DNA of 64,000 nucleotides from Nocardiopsis_B mangrovi (lineage in GTDB: Bacteria; Actinomycetota; Actinomycetes; Streptosporangiales; Streptosporangiaceae). The stretch covers positions 1-64,000 of the forward strand of contig NZ_JBHSFQ010000025.1 in the NCBI RefSeq assembly GCF_042653925.1. The letters are read 5' to 3'. The translations under genes were made by a program, and so were the position numbers. Shown here in pieces: positions 7,566-15,946 of the stretch (position 1 is the stretch's first letter; every line of letters begins with the position of its first letter). A model generated the notes under the pieces. That model did not search any database and was not told the origin of the DNA. It saw only the letters and a list, made by a program, of their open reading frames with translations.

Positions 7566-8753
7566 TCAGGCTCCCGGGACGGTGAACAGCAGGGCGTCGC
7601 CCTGGCCGCCGCCCCCGCACAGTGCGGCGGCGCCCAGCCCGCCCCCGCGGCGGCGCAGCTCGTGGACCAAGTGCAGGGCGATGCGCGCGCCGGAGGCGCC
7701 GATGGGGTGGCCCAGGGCGATGGCCCCGCCGTTGACGTTCACGATGTCCTCGGAGACCCCGAGTTCGCGCACCGACTGCACGGCGACGCTGGCGAACGCC
7801 TCGTTGATCTCGATGAGGTCGAGGGCGGCGGTGTCGCCGCCGGCCCTGCCCAGGGCGTGCCGGATCGCGTTGGCGGGCTGGGACTGCAGGGAGTTGTCGG
7901 GGCCGGCGACGTTGCCGTGCGCGCCGATCTCGGCGAGGACCGTGCAGCCCAGTTCCTCGGCCTTGGCCCGGCTCATGACCACGACGGCGGCGGCGCCGTC
8001 GGAGATCTGCGAGGAGGAGCCCGCGGTGATCGTGCCGTCGGCGTCGAAGGCCGGGCGCAGGCGGGCCAGGGAGTCGGCCGTGGTCTCGGGCCGCACGCCC
8101 TCGTCCTCGGTGAAGAGGCGGGGCTCGCCCTTGCGCTGCGGGATGCTCACGGGCACGATCTCGGCGTCGAAGCGGCCGTCCTTGATCGCGGCCGCCGCGC
8201 GCTGGTGCGAGCGGGCGGCGAAGGCGTCCTGCTCCTCGCGGCCGATGCCGAGCCGGGTGTTGTGCCGCTCGGTGGAGGCGCCCATGGAGTCGCCGTCGAA
8301 GGCGTCGGTCAGGCCGTCGTGGGCCGTGGCGTCGAGCACCTCGATGGACCCGTACTTGTAGCCGTGGCGGGACTTGGGCAGCAGGTGGGGGGCGTTGGTC
8401 ATGGACTCCATGCCGCCCGCCACGACGACGTCGAACTCCCCGGCGGCGATGAGCTGGTCGGCGAGGGCGATGGCGTCGAGGCCCGACAGGCACACCTTGT
8501 TGATGGTCAGGGAGGGCACGCTCATGGGGATGCCCGCCTTGACCGCGGCCTGGCGCGAGGGGATCTGCCCCTGGCCGGCCTGGAGGACCTGGCCGAGGAC
8601 GACGTAGCCGACCTGTCCGCCGGTGATGCCGGCGCGGGAGAGCGCGGCCTCGATGGCGACGGCGCCGAGGTCGACGGCGCTGAATCCGGCGAGCGACCCG
8701 AGCAGCCTTCCGGTGGGGGTCCGTGCTCCACTGACGATGACGGATCCGGGCAT
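7566..8753 (-). CDS. Acetyl-CoA C-acetyltransferase (thiolase)
   Basis: Type II thiolase of 395 residues. The nucleophile is Cys88 (NKVCLSG), with His349 (GHPIGASG) and Cys379 (CGGGGQGD) completing the active site, and INEAFASV is present. It condenses two acetyl-CoA or cleaves acetoacetyl-CoA. GGAGG sits 6 bases upstream of the ATG at 8753. It is read divergently from the methylmalonyl-CoA epimerase with 93 bases between. In a genome with a hydroxyacyl-CoA dehydrogenase nearby it could supply C4 units to acyl-CoA turnover or the ethylmalonyl-CoA route; that link is inference. Confidence 0.9.
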   Translation of the reverse strand: MPGSVIVSGARTPTGRLLGSLAGFSAVDLGAVAIEAALSRAGITGGQVGYVVLGQVLQAGQGQIPSRQAAVKAGIPMSVPSLTINKVCLSGLDAIALADQLIAAGEFDVVVAGGMESMTNAPHLLPKSRHGYKYGSIEVLDATAHDGLTDAFDGDSMGASTERHNTRLGIGREEQDAFAARSHQRAAAAIKDGRFDAEIVPVSIPQRKGEPRLFTEDEGVRPETTADSLARLRPAFDADGTITAGSSSQISDGAAAVVVMSRAKAEELGCTVLAEIGAHGNVAGPDNSLQSQPANAIRHALGRAGGDTAALDLIEINEAFASVAVQSVRELGVSEDIVNVNGGAIALGHPIGASGARIALHLVHELRRRGGGLGAAALCGGGGQGDALLFTVPGA

Positions 8754-8846
8754 CGAGGGCCTCCACACTCTTGTGACGCTGTGTCGCTCCGGGTCTGCAA
8801 CGATACCTACACGTCGGTGACCGATCCCCTGGGAGGTTGGACTGCC

Positions 8847-9287
8847 ATGCTCACCCGTATCGACCACGTCGGCATCGCCTGCAAGGACCTCGACGCCGGA
8901 ATCGAGTTCTACCGGTCCGCCTACGGCTTCGAGGTCGCCCACATCGAGGTCAACGAGGAGCAGGGCGTGCGCGAGGCCATGCTCCGGGTCAACGGCACGG
9001 ACGACGGCCAGGCCACCTACCTGCAACTGCTGGAACCCATCCGGGAGGACTCGCCGGTCGCCAAGTTCCTCGCCCGCCACGGCGAGGGGGTGCACCACGT
9101 GGCGTTCGGGACCCCCGACGTCGCCGCAGAGACCGAGGCCATCGGCGCGCGGGGCGTGCGCGTCCTCGACCCGGTCCCGCGCGCGGGGTCGATGGGGTCG
9201 CGGATCGCCTTCCTGCACCCCAAGGACTGCGGGGGCGTGCTGACCGAGATCGTGCAGGCGGCGGAGGCCGGCGACGGCCACGGGTGA
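8847..9287 (+). CDS. mce: Methylmalonyl-CoA epimerase
   Basis: VOC/glyoxalase-fold protein of 146 residues, the usual size. The start MLTRIDHVGIA places the first metal ligand His7. The GVHHVAF segment and the C-terminal GGVLTEIV glutamate give the rest of the site. It interconverts (2S)- and (2R)-methylmalonyl-CoA between propionyl-CoA carboxylase and the B12-dependent mutase. The ATG at 8847 has GGAGG ten bases upstream, rather far. MeaB and cobalamin adenosyltransferase of the same pathway are elsewhere in the window. Confidence 0.9.
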   Translation: MLTRIDHVGIACKDLDAGIEFYRSAYGFEVAHIEVNEEQGVREAMLRVNGTDDGQATYLQLLEPIREDSPVAKFLARHGEGVHHVAFGTPDVAAETEAIGARGVRVLDPVPRAGSMGSRIAFLHPKDCGGVLTEIVQAAEAGDGHG

Positions 9288-9415
9288 GCGGGGCGCCTCC
9301 GCGCTCCACGGGCCGCGGGGCGCCGGAGGTGTAATGCAACCGTCACTTTCGGCGTCCGCGCACGTCTGTCCGCACGGATATGGGCCGCATCATGGACGAA
9401 TTACCGCGAACCCTC

Positions 9416-9443
9416 TTCCCAGGGGGCGTGGGATTGGTAAAGT
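9416..9443 (+). promoter_or_regulatory. Candidate promoter for the filP-like gene
   Basis: TTCCCA (9416-9421) and TAAAGT (9438-9443) are separated by 16 bases and resemble a housekeeping sigma promoter. Nothing else in the leader fits as well. Confidence 0.35.
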
Positions 9444-9541
9444 CTGCTAGCTGCCAGTTCTCTGGCGCTGTCCCTGTCCCCCGCCCGAGCAGGTCCGAGC
9501 CGGGTCCGGCGCACATGGCGTCCCTCGCAGGCCGGCGACGA

Positions 9542-9561
9542 CTCCATATCGATATCGATGG
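9542..9561. repeat. Inverted repeat around ATCGATATCGAT
   Basis: TCCATATCGATATCGATGGA contains a perfect 12-base palindrome and CCA/TGG arms with a 2-base offset. It is AT-rich against a GC-rich background, about 170 bases upstream of the coiled-coil gene, so it may be an operator or RNA hairpin. Confidence 0.35.
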
Positions 9562-9730
9562 AGCGAACTTCCCTACGCGGCAGGTCTTGGCGGAGTAGCC
9601 TCCCCGGAGGACAGCCCGCCGGACCCAGGCGTGGGGACCGGCCGCACACGGCGACGCGCACAGCGCACCCGCCTCGACAGCATGACCCCCGTAATGCAGC
9701 CGTCTCGTCTCCCGTTCAGGAACCCGCCAC

Positions 9731-11032
9731 ATGTCGTCCAATAATATTGAAACCCAGCTCACCAACTTCTTCGAGGAAGGCAGCCAGGCCACCGAGTTCG
9801 ACGTGGTGCTGCGCGGCTTCGACCGGGACCAGGTCACCACCTACATCGCGCAGAAGCACGCGGAGCTGAACCAGGCGCGCCACGAGGTCGAGCGGAGCCG
9901 CAACGACCTCTCCGAGGCCAAGCGCCAGCTCCAGGAGCAGGACCGTCCCACCTACTCCGGGCTGGGCGCGCGCATCGAGCAGCTGCTGCGCCTCGCCGAG
10001 GAGCAGGCCACCGAACTCGTCCAGGGCGCCCGCGCCGAGGCCGGCGACATCAAGGCCGGCGCCAAGATCGAGGCCGCCGAGATGCGCGCGGCGGCCGAGA
10101 ACGAGGCCACCGACCTCCGCACCTCCGCTCAGCGCGAAGCCGACGAGACCCGGCAGAGCGCCGAGGGCGAGGCCGACGAGATCCGCACCACGGCCCGCCG
10201 CGAGGCCGACGAGCTCACGTCGACCACCGAGCGCGAGGTCCAGAAGAAGCGCTCCGCCGTCGACCACGAGATCGCCGAGAAGCGCGCCACCTTCGAGGGC
10301 GAGATCGCCAAGCTGCGCACGACCACCGAGCGCGAGTGCGCCCAGGCCCGTGCGTCCGCCAAGCGCGAGCGCGACGAAACCGTGCAGACCGCCAAGCGCC
10401 AGGCCGACGAAATGCGCGCGCAGGCGCAGCGCACGGCCGAGGAGAGCGAGGCCAAGCGGGCGCAGGAAGAGGCCGAGTTCGAGATCCAGCTCGCCAGCCG
10501 CCGCGAGGAGGCCGAGCGCCAGGACGCCGAGCGCCTGGCCGCCGCGCAGGCCGCCACGCAGAAGCTGGTGTCGGAGGCCGAGGAGCGCGCCTCCAGCGCC
10601 GAGCAGCGCGCCACCAAGGCCAGCGCCCAGGCCGAGCAGACCCGGCGCGACGCCGAGCAGCACGCCAAGCAGGTCGTCGCCAACGCCAAGAAGAACGCCG
10701 AGCAGGTCAACGGCGAGGCCAAGTCCAAGGCCGAGCACCTGGTCGGCGACGCCAAGTCCGAGGCCGACCGGATCATGACCGCTGCCCAGCAGCAGGTCGA
10801 CGAGCTCACCCGCCAGCGCGACAGCATCCAGTCGCACCTCCAGCAGCTGCGCCAGCTGCTCGGCGGCGGCGACGCCTCGATGCCGGCCGTGCCCGCTTCC
10901 GCCCCGGCCCCGGCCGCCCAGCCGGTGTCCGCGGCCAAGGAGCAGCCCGCGATCGAGCCCACCAAGGGCGCCGGCCGCCAGCCGGTGTCCGCCGGCAAGG
11001 GCGCCGACAACGAGGACTGGTGGCAGGAGTAG
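9731..11032 (+). CDS. FilP/Scy-like polar-growth coiled-coil protein
   Basis: A 433-residue protein. The short N-terminal module FDVVLRGFDRDQVTTYI (residues 24-40) resembles the DivIVA start. PTYSGLGARIEQLLRLAEEQA follows (about 75-95), a segment shared with Streptomyces FilP and Scy. A continuous Ala/Glu/Arg/Lys coiled coil runs from about 95 to 375, and the tail is Pro/Ala-rich and unstructured with two QPVSA..K repeats, ending WWQE. Such proteins form filaments at hyphal tips and organise DivIVA. Streptomyces has separate filP and scy genes here; this window has one of intermediate length. A weak AGGA precedes the ATG. Confidence 0.8.
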   Translation: MSSNNIETQLTNFFEEGSQATEFDVVLRGFDRDQVTTYIAQKHAELNQARHEVERSRNDLSEAKRQLQEQDRPTYSGLGARIEQLLRLAEEQATELVQGARAEAGDIKAGAKIEAAEMRAAAENEATDLRTSAQREADETRQSAEGEADEIRTTARREADELTSTTEREVQKKRSAVDHEIAEKRATFEGEIAKLRTTTERECAQARASAKRERDETVQTAKRQADEMRAQAQRTAEESEAKRAQEEAEFEIQLASRREEAERQDAERLAAAQAATQKLVSEAEERASSAEQRATKASAQAEQTRRDAEQHAKQVVANAKKNAEQVNGEAKSKAEHLVGDAKSEADRIMTAAQQQVDELTRQRDSIQSHLQQLRQLLGGGDASMPAVPASAPAPAAQPVSAAKEQPAIEPTKGAGRQPVSAGKGADNEDWWQE

Positions 11033-11055
11033 GGCCTACTCCCCCACCGTCGAGT

Positions 11056-11097
11056 ACGCCGAGGGCCCCGATCCGGGTGGATCGGGGCCCTCGGCGT
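11056..11097. terminator. Perfect 19-bp terminator hairpin after filP-like gene
   Basis: The arms 11056-11074 and 11079-11097 pair perfectly around loop GGGT. The plus strand continues TTCC. It ends the coiled-coil transcript 24 bases after the stop and insulates the next gene. Confidence 0.8.
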
Positions 11098-11176
11098 TCC
11101 ACCGGCCGCACGGCGCGTGGGAGGTGTGTGACGCAGGGCTCGGGAGGCGGGTTCGAAAGCGCGGACGGCGGCCTCC

Positions 11177-11182
11177 TACCCT
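11177..11182 (+). promoter_or_regulatory. Leaderless promoter -10 (TACCCT)
   Basis: The last T is 7 bases before the GTG at 11189, the spacing of a leaderless transcript. A loose TTCGAA lies 19 bases further upstream. Confidence 0.45.
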
Positions 11183-11188
11183 GGAGGG

Positions 11189-11506
11189 GTGAGTCCGCGC
11201 CGCAACTCCCCCCGCCGCAAGGGGGACCCCGCCCGACCGACGTCCGATCCCGACGCGCTGCTGCTGCGCGTCACCGGCGGCGAGCGCCGGGAGACCGGCC
11301 CCGACGGCGAATGGGCGGTGCGGCGGATCAGCGGCGCCGCCGCGGCGAAGCCCTACCGGTGTCCGGGCTGCCACCAGGAGATCCCGCCCGGCATGCCGCA
11401 CGTGGTGGCCTGGCGGCCGTTCGGCGACGGCGACGACCGCCGCCACTGGCACTCCTCCTGCTGGGAGAAGCGCGCCCACCGGGGCGTCCGGCCGCCGAGG
11501 TACTGA
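11189..11506 (+). CDS. Small conserved zinc-ribbon-like protein
   Basis: A 105-residue basic protein with a disordered N-terminus (SPRRNSPRRKGD) and a compact C-terminal half carrying YRCPGCHQEIPPGMPH, then RHWHSSCW. The CxxC and later H..C residues look like a zinc site. Actinobacterial homologues, often labelled ATP/GTP-binding protein without evidence, sit beside filP as here. No nucleotide-binding motif is visible. The transcript is probably leaderless. Confidence 0.65.
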   Translation: MSPRRNSPRRKGDPARPTSDPDALLLRVTGGERRETGPDGEWAVRRISGAAAAKPYRCPGCHQEIPPGMPHVVAWRPFGDGDDRRHWHSSCWEKRAHRGVRPPRY

Positions 11507-11641
11507 GGTACCGAGGCCGCGGCCCGGACCGGCCGGGACCGCGGCAGCACACCGGGCGGCCCGTCCGCCCGGCGCACCGCCCACCACCTTCCGACGTGCT
11601 CGTGCCGCGTCCACGAGCCGGTGACATCCGACCGAGGAGCC

Positions 11642-12373
11642 ATGGACATCCGCGCCAGCACGGTGCTGCCCGCCGACCGCCGCCCCATCACCCTGCACAC
11701 CGCCGACGGCCTTGAGCTGGTCGGGGAGCTCGCGCTCCCCGAGGACCGCGATCCCGTCGCCACCATCATCTGCCTGCACCCGCTGCCGACGGCCGAGGGG
11801 ATGATGGACAGCCACGTCATGCGCAAGGCGTCCTTCCGGCTGCCCGCGCTCGCCGGGGTGGCGGTGCTGCGCTTCAACACGCGCGGCACGACGTCGCGGC
11901 ACGGCACCAGCCAGGGCACGTTCGGCGAGGGCGAGACCGAGCGGTACGACGTCGCCGCCGCGATCGAGTTCGCCGAGTTCGAGGGGCTGCCCGCGCCGTG
12001 GCTCGTGGGCTGGTCCTTCGGCACCGAGCTCGCGCTGAAGTGGGGCTGCGACCCGGAGGTGCGGGGCGCGGTGCTGCTGTCCCCGCCGCTGCACCGCGCG
12101 GGCGACGCCGATCTCGACGTGTGGGCCGCGTCCGGCAAGCCCCTTGTGGCGCTCGTCCCCGAGTTCGACGACTACCTGCGCCCCGATGAGGCGCGCAGGC
12201 GGTTCGCCCGCGTGCCGCAGGCCGAGGTCATCGGCGTGGACAACGCCAAGCACCTGTGGGTCGGCGAGCCCTACGTGCGCACCGCGCTCGACGAGATCGT
12301 ACGGCGCGTGGCGCCCGGCGCCCACCCGTTGCCCACCGAGTGGGACGGCCCCTACGAGCGCGACACCCTCTGA
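11642..12373 (+). CDS. Alpha/beta hydrolase
   Basis: A 243-residue alpha/beta hydrolase. The nucleophile elbow is GWSFGTE, an acidic residue lies in LVPEFDD, and the catalytic His is in DNAKHLW. HPLPTAEGMMDS and RFNTRGT form the oxyanion side. It resembles the serine hydrolases that accompany filP in Streptomyces. Substrate is not inferable. GAGGAG precedes the ATG at 11642 closely; an in-frame GTG at 11621 has no ribosome site. Confidence 0.75.
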   Translation: MDIRASTVLPADRRPITLHTADGLELVGELALPEDRDPVATIICLHPLPTAEGMMDSHVMRKASFRLPALAGVAVLRFNTRGTTSRHGTSQGTFGEGETERYDVAAAIEFAEFEGLPAPWLVGWSFGTELALKWGCDPEVRGAVLLSPPLHRAGDADLDVWAASGKPLVALVPEFDDYLRPDEARRRFARVPQAEVIGVDNAKHLWVGEPYVRTALDEIVRRVAPGAHPLPTEWDGPYERDTL

Positions 12374-12400
12374 CCGGCGGCCGCGCCGCCGGGGCCGGTG

Positions 12401-13933
12401 TCAGCCCTCGGCGTCGACGAGGCGGGCCAGGTGCTCGCCGATCACCATGGCGGTCGCGCCGGTGCCGCGCTCGGGGACCCGGGGCAGCAGGGAGGTGTCT
12501 GCCACCCGCAGGCCGTCGACGCCCAGGACCCGGCCGTGGGCGTCGGCGACGTCGCCCATGGCGCACCCGCCCGACAGGTGCACGGCGGTGGACAGCCGGG
12601 CACGGATCCAGCCGTCGAGCTCCCGGTCGGAGCCGAGGACCGCGGGCGGGGGCCCGTTGTGCCGCGGGGACACGGCGCGGAAAGCGGCGGTCTCCATGAT
12701 GTCGACGCACAGCCGCACGCCGTCGCGCATGCACGCCCGGTCGGCCGCCGTGGTGAGGTGGCCGTGGGAGAGCAGGGCCGGCGCCCCTGGGTCGGCGGAG
12801 GCGAGGGTGACGGTCCCGGTGCGTGCGGGGCGCAGCACCTGCACGCCGATCGCGCACTCGCCCGGGCCGGGGGCGGCGCCCGGTGCGGGGATCAGCCGGT
12901 CGAAGGGGGCGGTGTAGGGCATGAGCTCCAGCCCGGCCGCGCCGGCCGGCGCGGCCGCGTGCAGCGCGGCCTCCGCCACGGGGCTGTCCGGCCCCCGCAC
13001 CGCGCCGGCCGCGGGCAGGTGGCCGACCGCGACGCTCGGGTGGTCGCTCATCCGCGTCCCCACCCCCGGGGCGGCGTGCACCACCGGGATGCCGTGGCCG
13101 GCCAGCCGGGCCGCGGGCCCGATACCCGACAGCATGAGCAGCCGCGGGGTGCCGACCGCGCCCGCGCTGAGCACGACCTCGGGTGCGTGGAAGACGCGCG
13201 GCCGACCGCCGATGAGCGCCTCGACGCCGGTCGCGCGCGTGCCGCGGAAGCGCACCCGCCGGACGGTGGCGCCGCCGAGCACGGTCAGGCCGGGGCGGCC
13301 CGCTCTGGGGAGCAGGTGGGTGAACAGGGCGCTGTGCCGGACACCGCCGACCACATTGAGCGGGAGCGGCCCGGCGCCCGGGGGCCCGCCGGCGTTCTTG
13401 TCGGCCTCCTCGGGCAGGCCGAGGCCGGCGCAGGCGTCGAGGAACGCCGCGGTCACGGGGGCCGCGCCGGTGCGGACCCGGCGCACGGGGACCGGCCCGC
13501 GCGTGCCGTGGCCGGGGCCGGTGAAGTCGTGGTCGGTCTCCAGTGCGGCGAACGACGCGAGCACGGCGCGGTGGGACCACTCAGGGTGCCCGGCCGCTGC
13601 CATGGCGTCGAAGTCGGCCGGGGTGGCGCGCACGAAGGCGCCGCCGTTGATCGCCCCCGACCCGCCCGCGACCCGGCCGCGGGGTACCGGCCGCCGCAGC
13701 CCCGGGGTGACGGTGCTGGTGAGCGACCAGTTCAGCGGGTGGCCGGGCACGGCTGCGGCCATGGTGGTGCCGTCGCGCACCTCCGGCGGCACGTCGGCGG
13801 CGCGGGTGTAGGCGGGGCCCGACTCCAGGAGCAGCACCCGCCGGCCGGGCCGGTCGCTCAGGCGCGCGGCGAGGACGGCTCCGCTGGAGCCGGCCCCGAC
13901 GACGATGACGTCGTGGCCGCCGTACCGGCCCAC
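12401..13933 (-). CDS. GMC-family FAD oxidoreductase, possibly MftG-like
   Basis: FAD-dependent choline-dehydrogenase-type enzyme of 510 residues. The Rossmann motif is VVGAGSSGA near the N-terminus. PRGRVAGGSGAINGG is the GMC signature 1, GAVGTPRLLMLSGIG is signature 2, and STAVHLSGGCAMG carries the catalytic His. The PRGRV..GGAFVRATPADFD stretch recalls the Rv0697/MftG group that re-oxidises mycofactocin, but no mycofactocin genes are in the window. The GTG start is five bases after the upstream dehydrogenase stop, so the two are probably cotranscribed. Confidence 0.75.
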   Translation of the reverse strand: MGRYGGHDVIVVGAGSSGAVLAARLSDRPGRRVLLLESGPAYTRAADVPPEVRDGTTMAAAVPGHPLNWSLTSTVTPGLRRPVPRGRVAGGSGAINGGAFVRATPADFDAMAAAGHPEWSHRAVLASFAALETDHDFTGPGHGTRGPVPVRRVRTGAAPVTAAFLDACAGLGLPEEADKNAGGPPGAGPLPLNVVGGVRHSALFTHLLPRAGRPGLTVLGGATVRRVRFRGTRATGVEALIGGRPRVFHAPEVVLSAGAVGTPRLLMLSGIGPAARLAGHGIPVVHAAPGVGTRMSDHPSVAVGHLPAAGAVRGPDSPVAEAALHAAAPAGAAGLELMPYTAPFDRLIPAPGAAPGPGECAIGVQVLRPARTGTVTLASADPGAPALLSHGHLTTAADRACMRDGVRLCVDIMETAAFRAVSPRHNGPPPAVLGSDRELDGWIRARLSTAVHLSGGCAMGDVADAHGRVLGVDGLRVADTSLLPRVPERGTGATAMVIGEHLARLVDAEG

Positions 13934-13938
13934 GGCGC

Positions 13939-15138
13939 TCAGGACGGGGCGTGCGGCGACGAGCGGCCGTCGCGCACCATCGCGGCGAGCAGCGGGGAGG
14001 GGGCGTAGGGCGCGAAGTGGGCGTCGGCCACGGCGCCGAGGGTGCCGGCGACGGCGTCGGGGCCGCGTTCCATGAGCAGCTCGACGGGCCCCTTGGGGTA
14101 GCCGCAGCCGAACCGCATGGCGGTGTCGACGGCGTCGGCGTCGGCGTAGCCGTCGCCCACCATGCGGGCGGCGTCGTCGATGTGCCGCGCCAGCAGCAGG
14201 TCGGCCACGCCGAAGTCGAGCTCTCCCCCGCGTACGGACGCGGCCAGCCGCCCGGCGGGCAGGTCCTCGGCGACGTCCTCCCGGGTGTGGTCGTAGAAGC
14301 CGCGTCCGCTCTTGCGGCCCAGGCGCCCGGCGGCGACCATGCGGCGCAGCAGCGGGGCGGCGACGTAGCGGGGCGCGCGGAACTCCGCCCAGAGCACGTC
14401 CAGCACGGCCAGGCAGACGTCCAGGCCGACCAGGTCGGCCAGTGTGAGCGGCCCCATGGGGACGCCCGCGGCCGCGGTCATGGCGGTGTCGATCTCTTCG
14501 CGGGAGGCGATCCGGTGCTCGTAGAGGCCGATGGCGTCGTTGATGTAGGGGACCAGCAGCGCGTTGGCGACGAACCCGGCGCGGTCGCCGGCCACGACCG
14601 GGGTCTTGCCGATGCGCTTGGCGACCTCGGCCGCGAGTTCGACGGTGCCGGGCTCGCTGATGACGGTGCCGACGACCTCGACCAGCTTCATCACCGGCGC
14701 CGGGTTGAAGAAGTGCAGGCCGACCACCTTGCCGGGGCGGCTGGTGAGCGCGGCGATCTCGGTGACGGCCAGGGAGGAGGTGTTGGTGGCCAGGATGGTT
14801 CCGGGCGGGCAGATGCGGTCGAGGTCGGTGAAGACGTGGCGCTTGATGTCGAGGCGTTCGGGGACGGCCTCGACGACGAAGTCGGCGTCGGCCAGCGCGC
14901 CGCGGTCCGTGCCGAAGGTGATGCGGTCCTCGATGGCGGTCTGCTCGTGCCCCGTGAGCTTGCCCTTGTCCACCGCCTTGGACAGCGACGCGGCGACGCG
15001 GGCGCGGCCCCCGTCGAGCGCGGTGTCGTCGATCTCGACACCGGTCACCTCGAACCCGGCCCGTGCGAACACCTCGGTGATGCCGGCGCCCATCGCGCCG
15101 AGCCCGACCACTCCGACCTTGTGGAATTCCTGCACCAT
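13939..15138 (-). CDS. 3-hydroxyacyl-CoA dehydrogenase with doubled C-terminal domain
   Basis: NAD-dependent enzyme of 399 residues, longer than the roughly 285 of 3-hydroxybutyryl-CoA dehydrogenase. The Rossmann motif GLGAMGAGI lies at about 12-20. The catalytic elements NTSSL and HFFNPAP are intact. A first 3HCDH domain (GDRAGFVANALLVPYIN..) is followed by a second, shorter copy (about 295-385; LLARHIDDAARMVGDGYA..MRFGCGYPKGPVEL). It oxidises 3-hydroxyacyl-CoA to the 3-keto form. The transcript appears leaderless and continues into the GMC oxidoreductase. Confidence 0.9.
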   Translation of the reverse strand: MVQEFHKVGVVGLGAMGAGITEVFARAGFEVTGVEIDDTALDGGRARVAASLSKAVDKGKLTGHEQTAIEDRITFGTDRGALADADFVVEAVPERLDIKRHVFTDLDRICPPGTILATNTSSLAVTEIAALTSRPGKVVGLHFFNPAPVMKLVEVVGTVISEPGTVELAAEVAKRIGKTPVVAGDRAGFVANALLVPYINDAIGLYEHRIASREEIDTAMTAAAGVPMGPLTLADLVGLDVCLAVLDVLWAEFRAPRYVAAPLLRRMVAAGRLGRKSGRGFYDHTREDVAEDLPAGRLAASVRGGELDFGVADLLLARHIDDAARMVGDGYADADAVDTAMRFGCGYPKGPVELLMERGPDAVAGTLGAVADAHFAPYAPSPLLAAMVRDGRSSPHAPS

Positions 15139-15144
15139 GGCTTC

Positions 15145-15150
15145 ACCCTA
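15145..15150 (-). promoter_or_regulatory. Leaderless promoter -10 (TAGGGT) of hydroxyacyl-CoA dehydrogenase
   Basis: The minus strand reads TAGGGT-GAAGCC-ATG. The TANNNT element ends 7 bases before the ATG at 15138, so the message should start at the initiation codon. Confidence 0.5.
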
Positions 15151-15277
15151 GCCCGTTGCCGCCACCCCGTTACCGCCGGGTAGCCGTGGCCGGCCGGGCC
15201 GCGGCGGACCGTTTCCGGCGGCCGGGCCGCGGGCGTCCGGCCGCCGGAAGCGCGCGCATCCGCGCCGGGGGCGGGGA

Positions 15278-15664
15278 TCAGCAGTCGACGAGTTCGGGCG
15301 ACTGGTTGAGCAGCTGGGCGCGGGGCGTGACGAACTCGCGGCGGGCGGTTTCGGCGGCGGGCGTGAACAGGGCGACCCGGTGGCAGTTCTGGAATGCCAG
15401 GCGCATGCCGAAGTGGCGCTCCACGGCCGCCCGCATGGCGTCGCTGGCGAGAAGGCGGAGCAGCTGGCCGCGCTCGGTCTCGCCGGGCGGCGGGACCTCG
15501 TTGGCCGCGAAGCCGGAACCCCCGTCCCGCGCGCTTTCGGCGAGCCCGCTGACGACGCCCCAGGCGTAGGGCAGCGAGGCCCGGACGCACGCGAGGAAGT
15601 CCGGATCGGCCACGGGGCCCTGCTCGGCCTTGTCGAGAAGTTCCGGTGCGACCGTCAACGACAT
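15278..15664 (-). CDS. SCO5389 family protein
   Basis: A 128-residue protein recognisable by its conserved landmarks: ASLPYAWGVVSGL, FAANEVPPPGETERGQLLRL, MRLAFQNCHRVALF and the ending QLLNQSPELVDC. The family is actinobacterial and of unknown biochemical function. As in Streptomyces it is encoded next to and divergent from nucS. The ATG at 15664 follows a GAGAGGG site. An open frame extends further upstream but lacks the family pattern. Confidence 0.8.
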   Translation of the reverse strand: MSLTVAPELLDKAEQGPVADPDFLACVRASLPYAWGVVSGLAESARDGGSGFAANEVPPPGETERGQLLRLLASDAMRAAVERHFGMRLAFQNCHRVALFTPAAETARREFVTPRAQLLNQSPELVDC

Positions 15665-15932
15665 GTGTGTCCCTCTCTCGGTGGCACATGGCGCCGCGGC
15701 CCGGGGCCGGCACCGTCGGCGGCGCCGGGGGCCGCTCGCGCCTGGTGCGACGTTCGACGCTAGCCGCCCGGGCGCCGTCGTCCTAGCGCGCGGCGGACAG
15801 ACCTGGCTACCTCCGGCGCCACACGGGGATGAGGTCCCCTTCCCGGGCGCGGGTCCGCCCGGCGCGCGGACCGGTGCCCCCCTCGGCACTACCGGAGCCC
15901 GCGGAGCGGCCCCCCGGGCCGCACAGCGGGGC

Positions 15933-15938
15933 TAGGAT
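15933..15938 (+). promoter_or_regulatory. Candidate nucS promoter -10 (TAGGAT)
   Basis: TAGGAT ends 9 bases before the GTG at 15947, predicting a start about two bases upstream of the codon. There is no ribosome binding site, so nucS is probably read from a nearly leaderless message. Confidence 0.4.
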
Positions 15939-15946
15939 CGTGCAGC

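Larger units (their letters stand above)
9288..9730 (+). other. Long non-coding leader region upstream of filP-like gene
   Basis: I find no credible gene in these 443 bases. A 72-codon frame at 9380 has poor codon use. The stretch is less GC-rich than its neighbours. It holds a candidate promoter at 9416-9443 and an inverted repeat at 9542-9561, which would give the coiled-coil gene a leader of about 280 bases. Confidence 0.4.

Noticed and set aside
7422..8846. N-terminal extension of the epimerase frame to 7422
   Set aside because: The extension is antisense to the thiolase gene. The ATG at 8847 gives the canonical epimerase start.
9380..9598. 72-residue open frame in the filP leader
   Set aside because: No ribosome site, poor codon bias, no recognisable sequence.
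9288..9730. c-di-AMP (ydaO) riboswitch before the coiled-coil gene
   Set aside because: I looked because the leader is long, but could not find its conserved segments.
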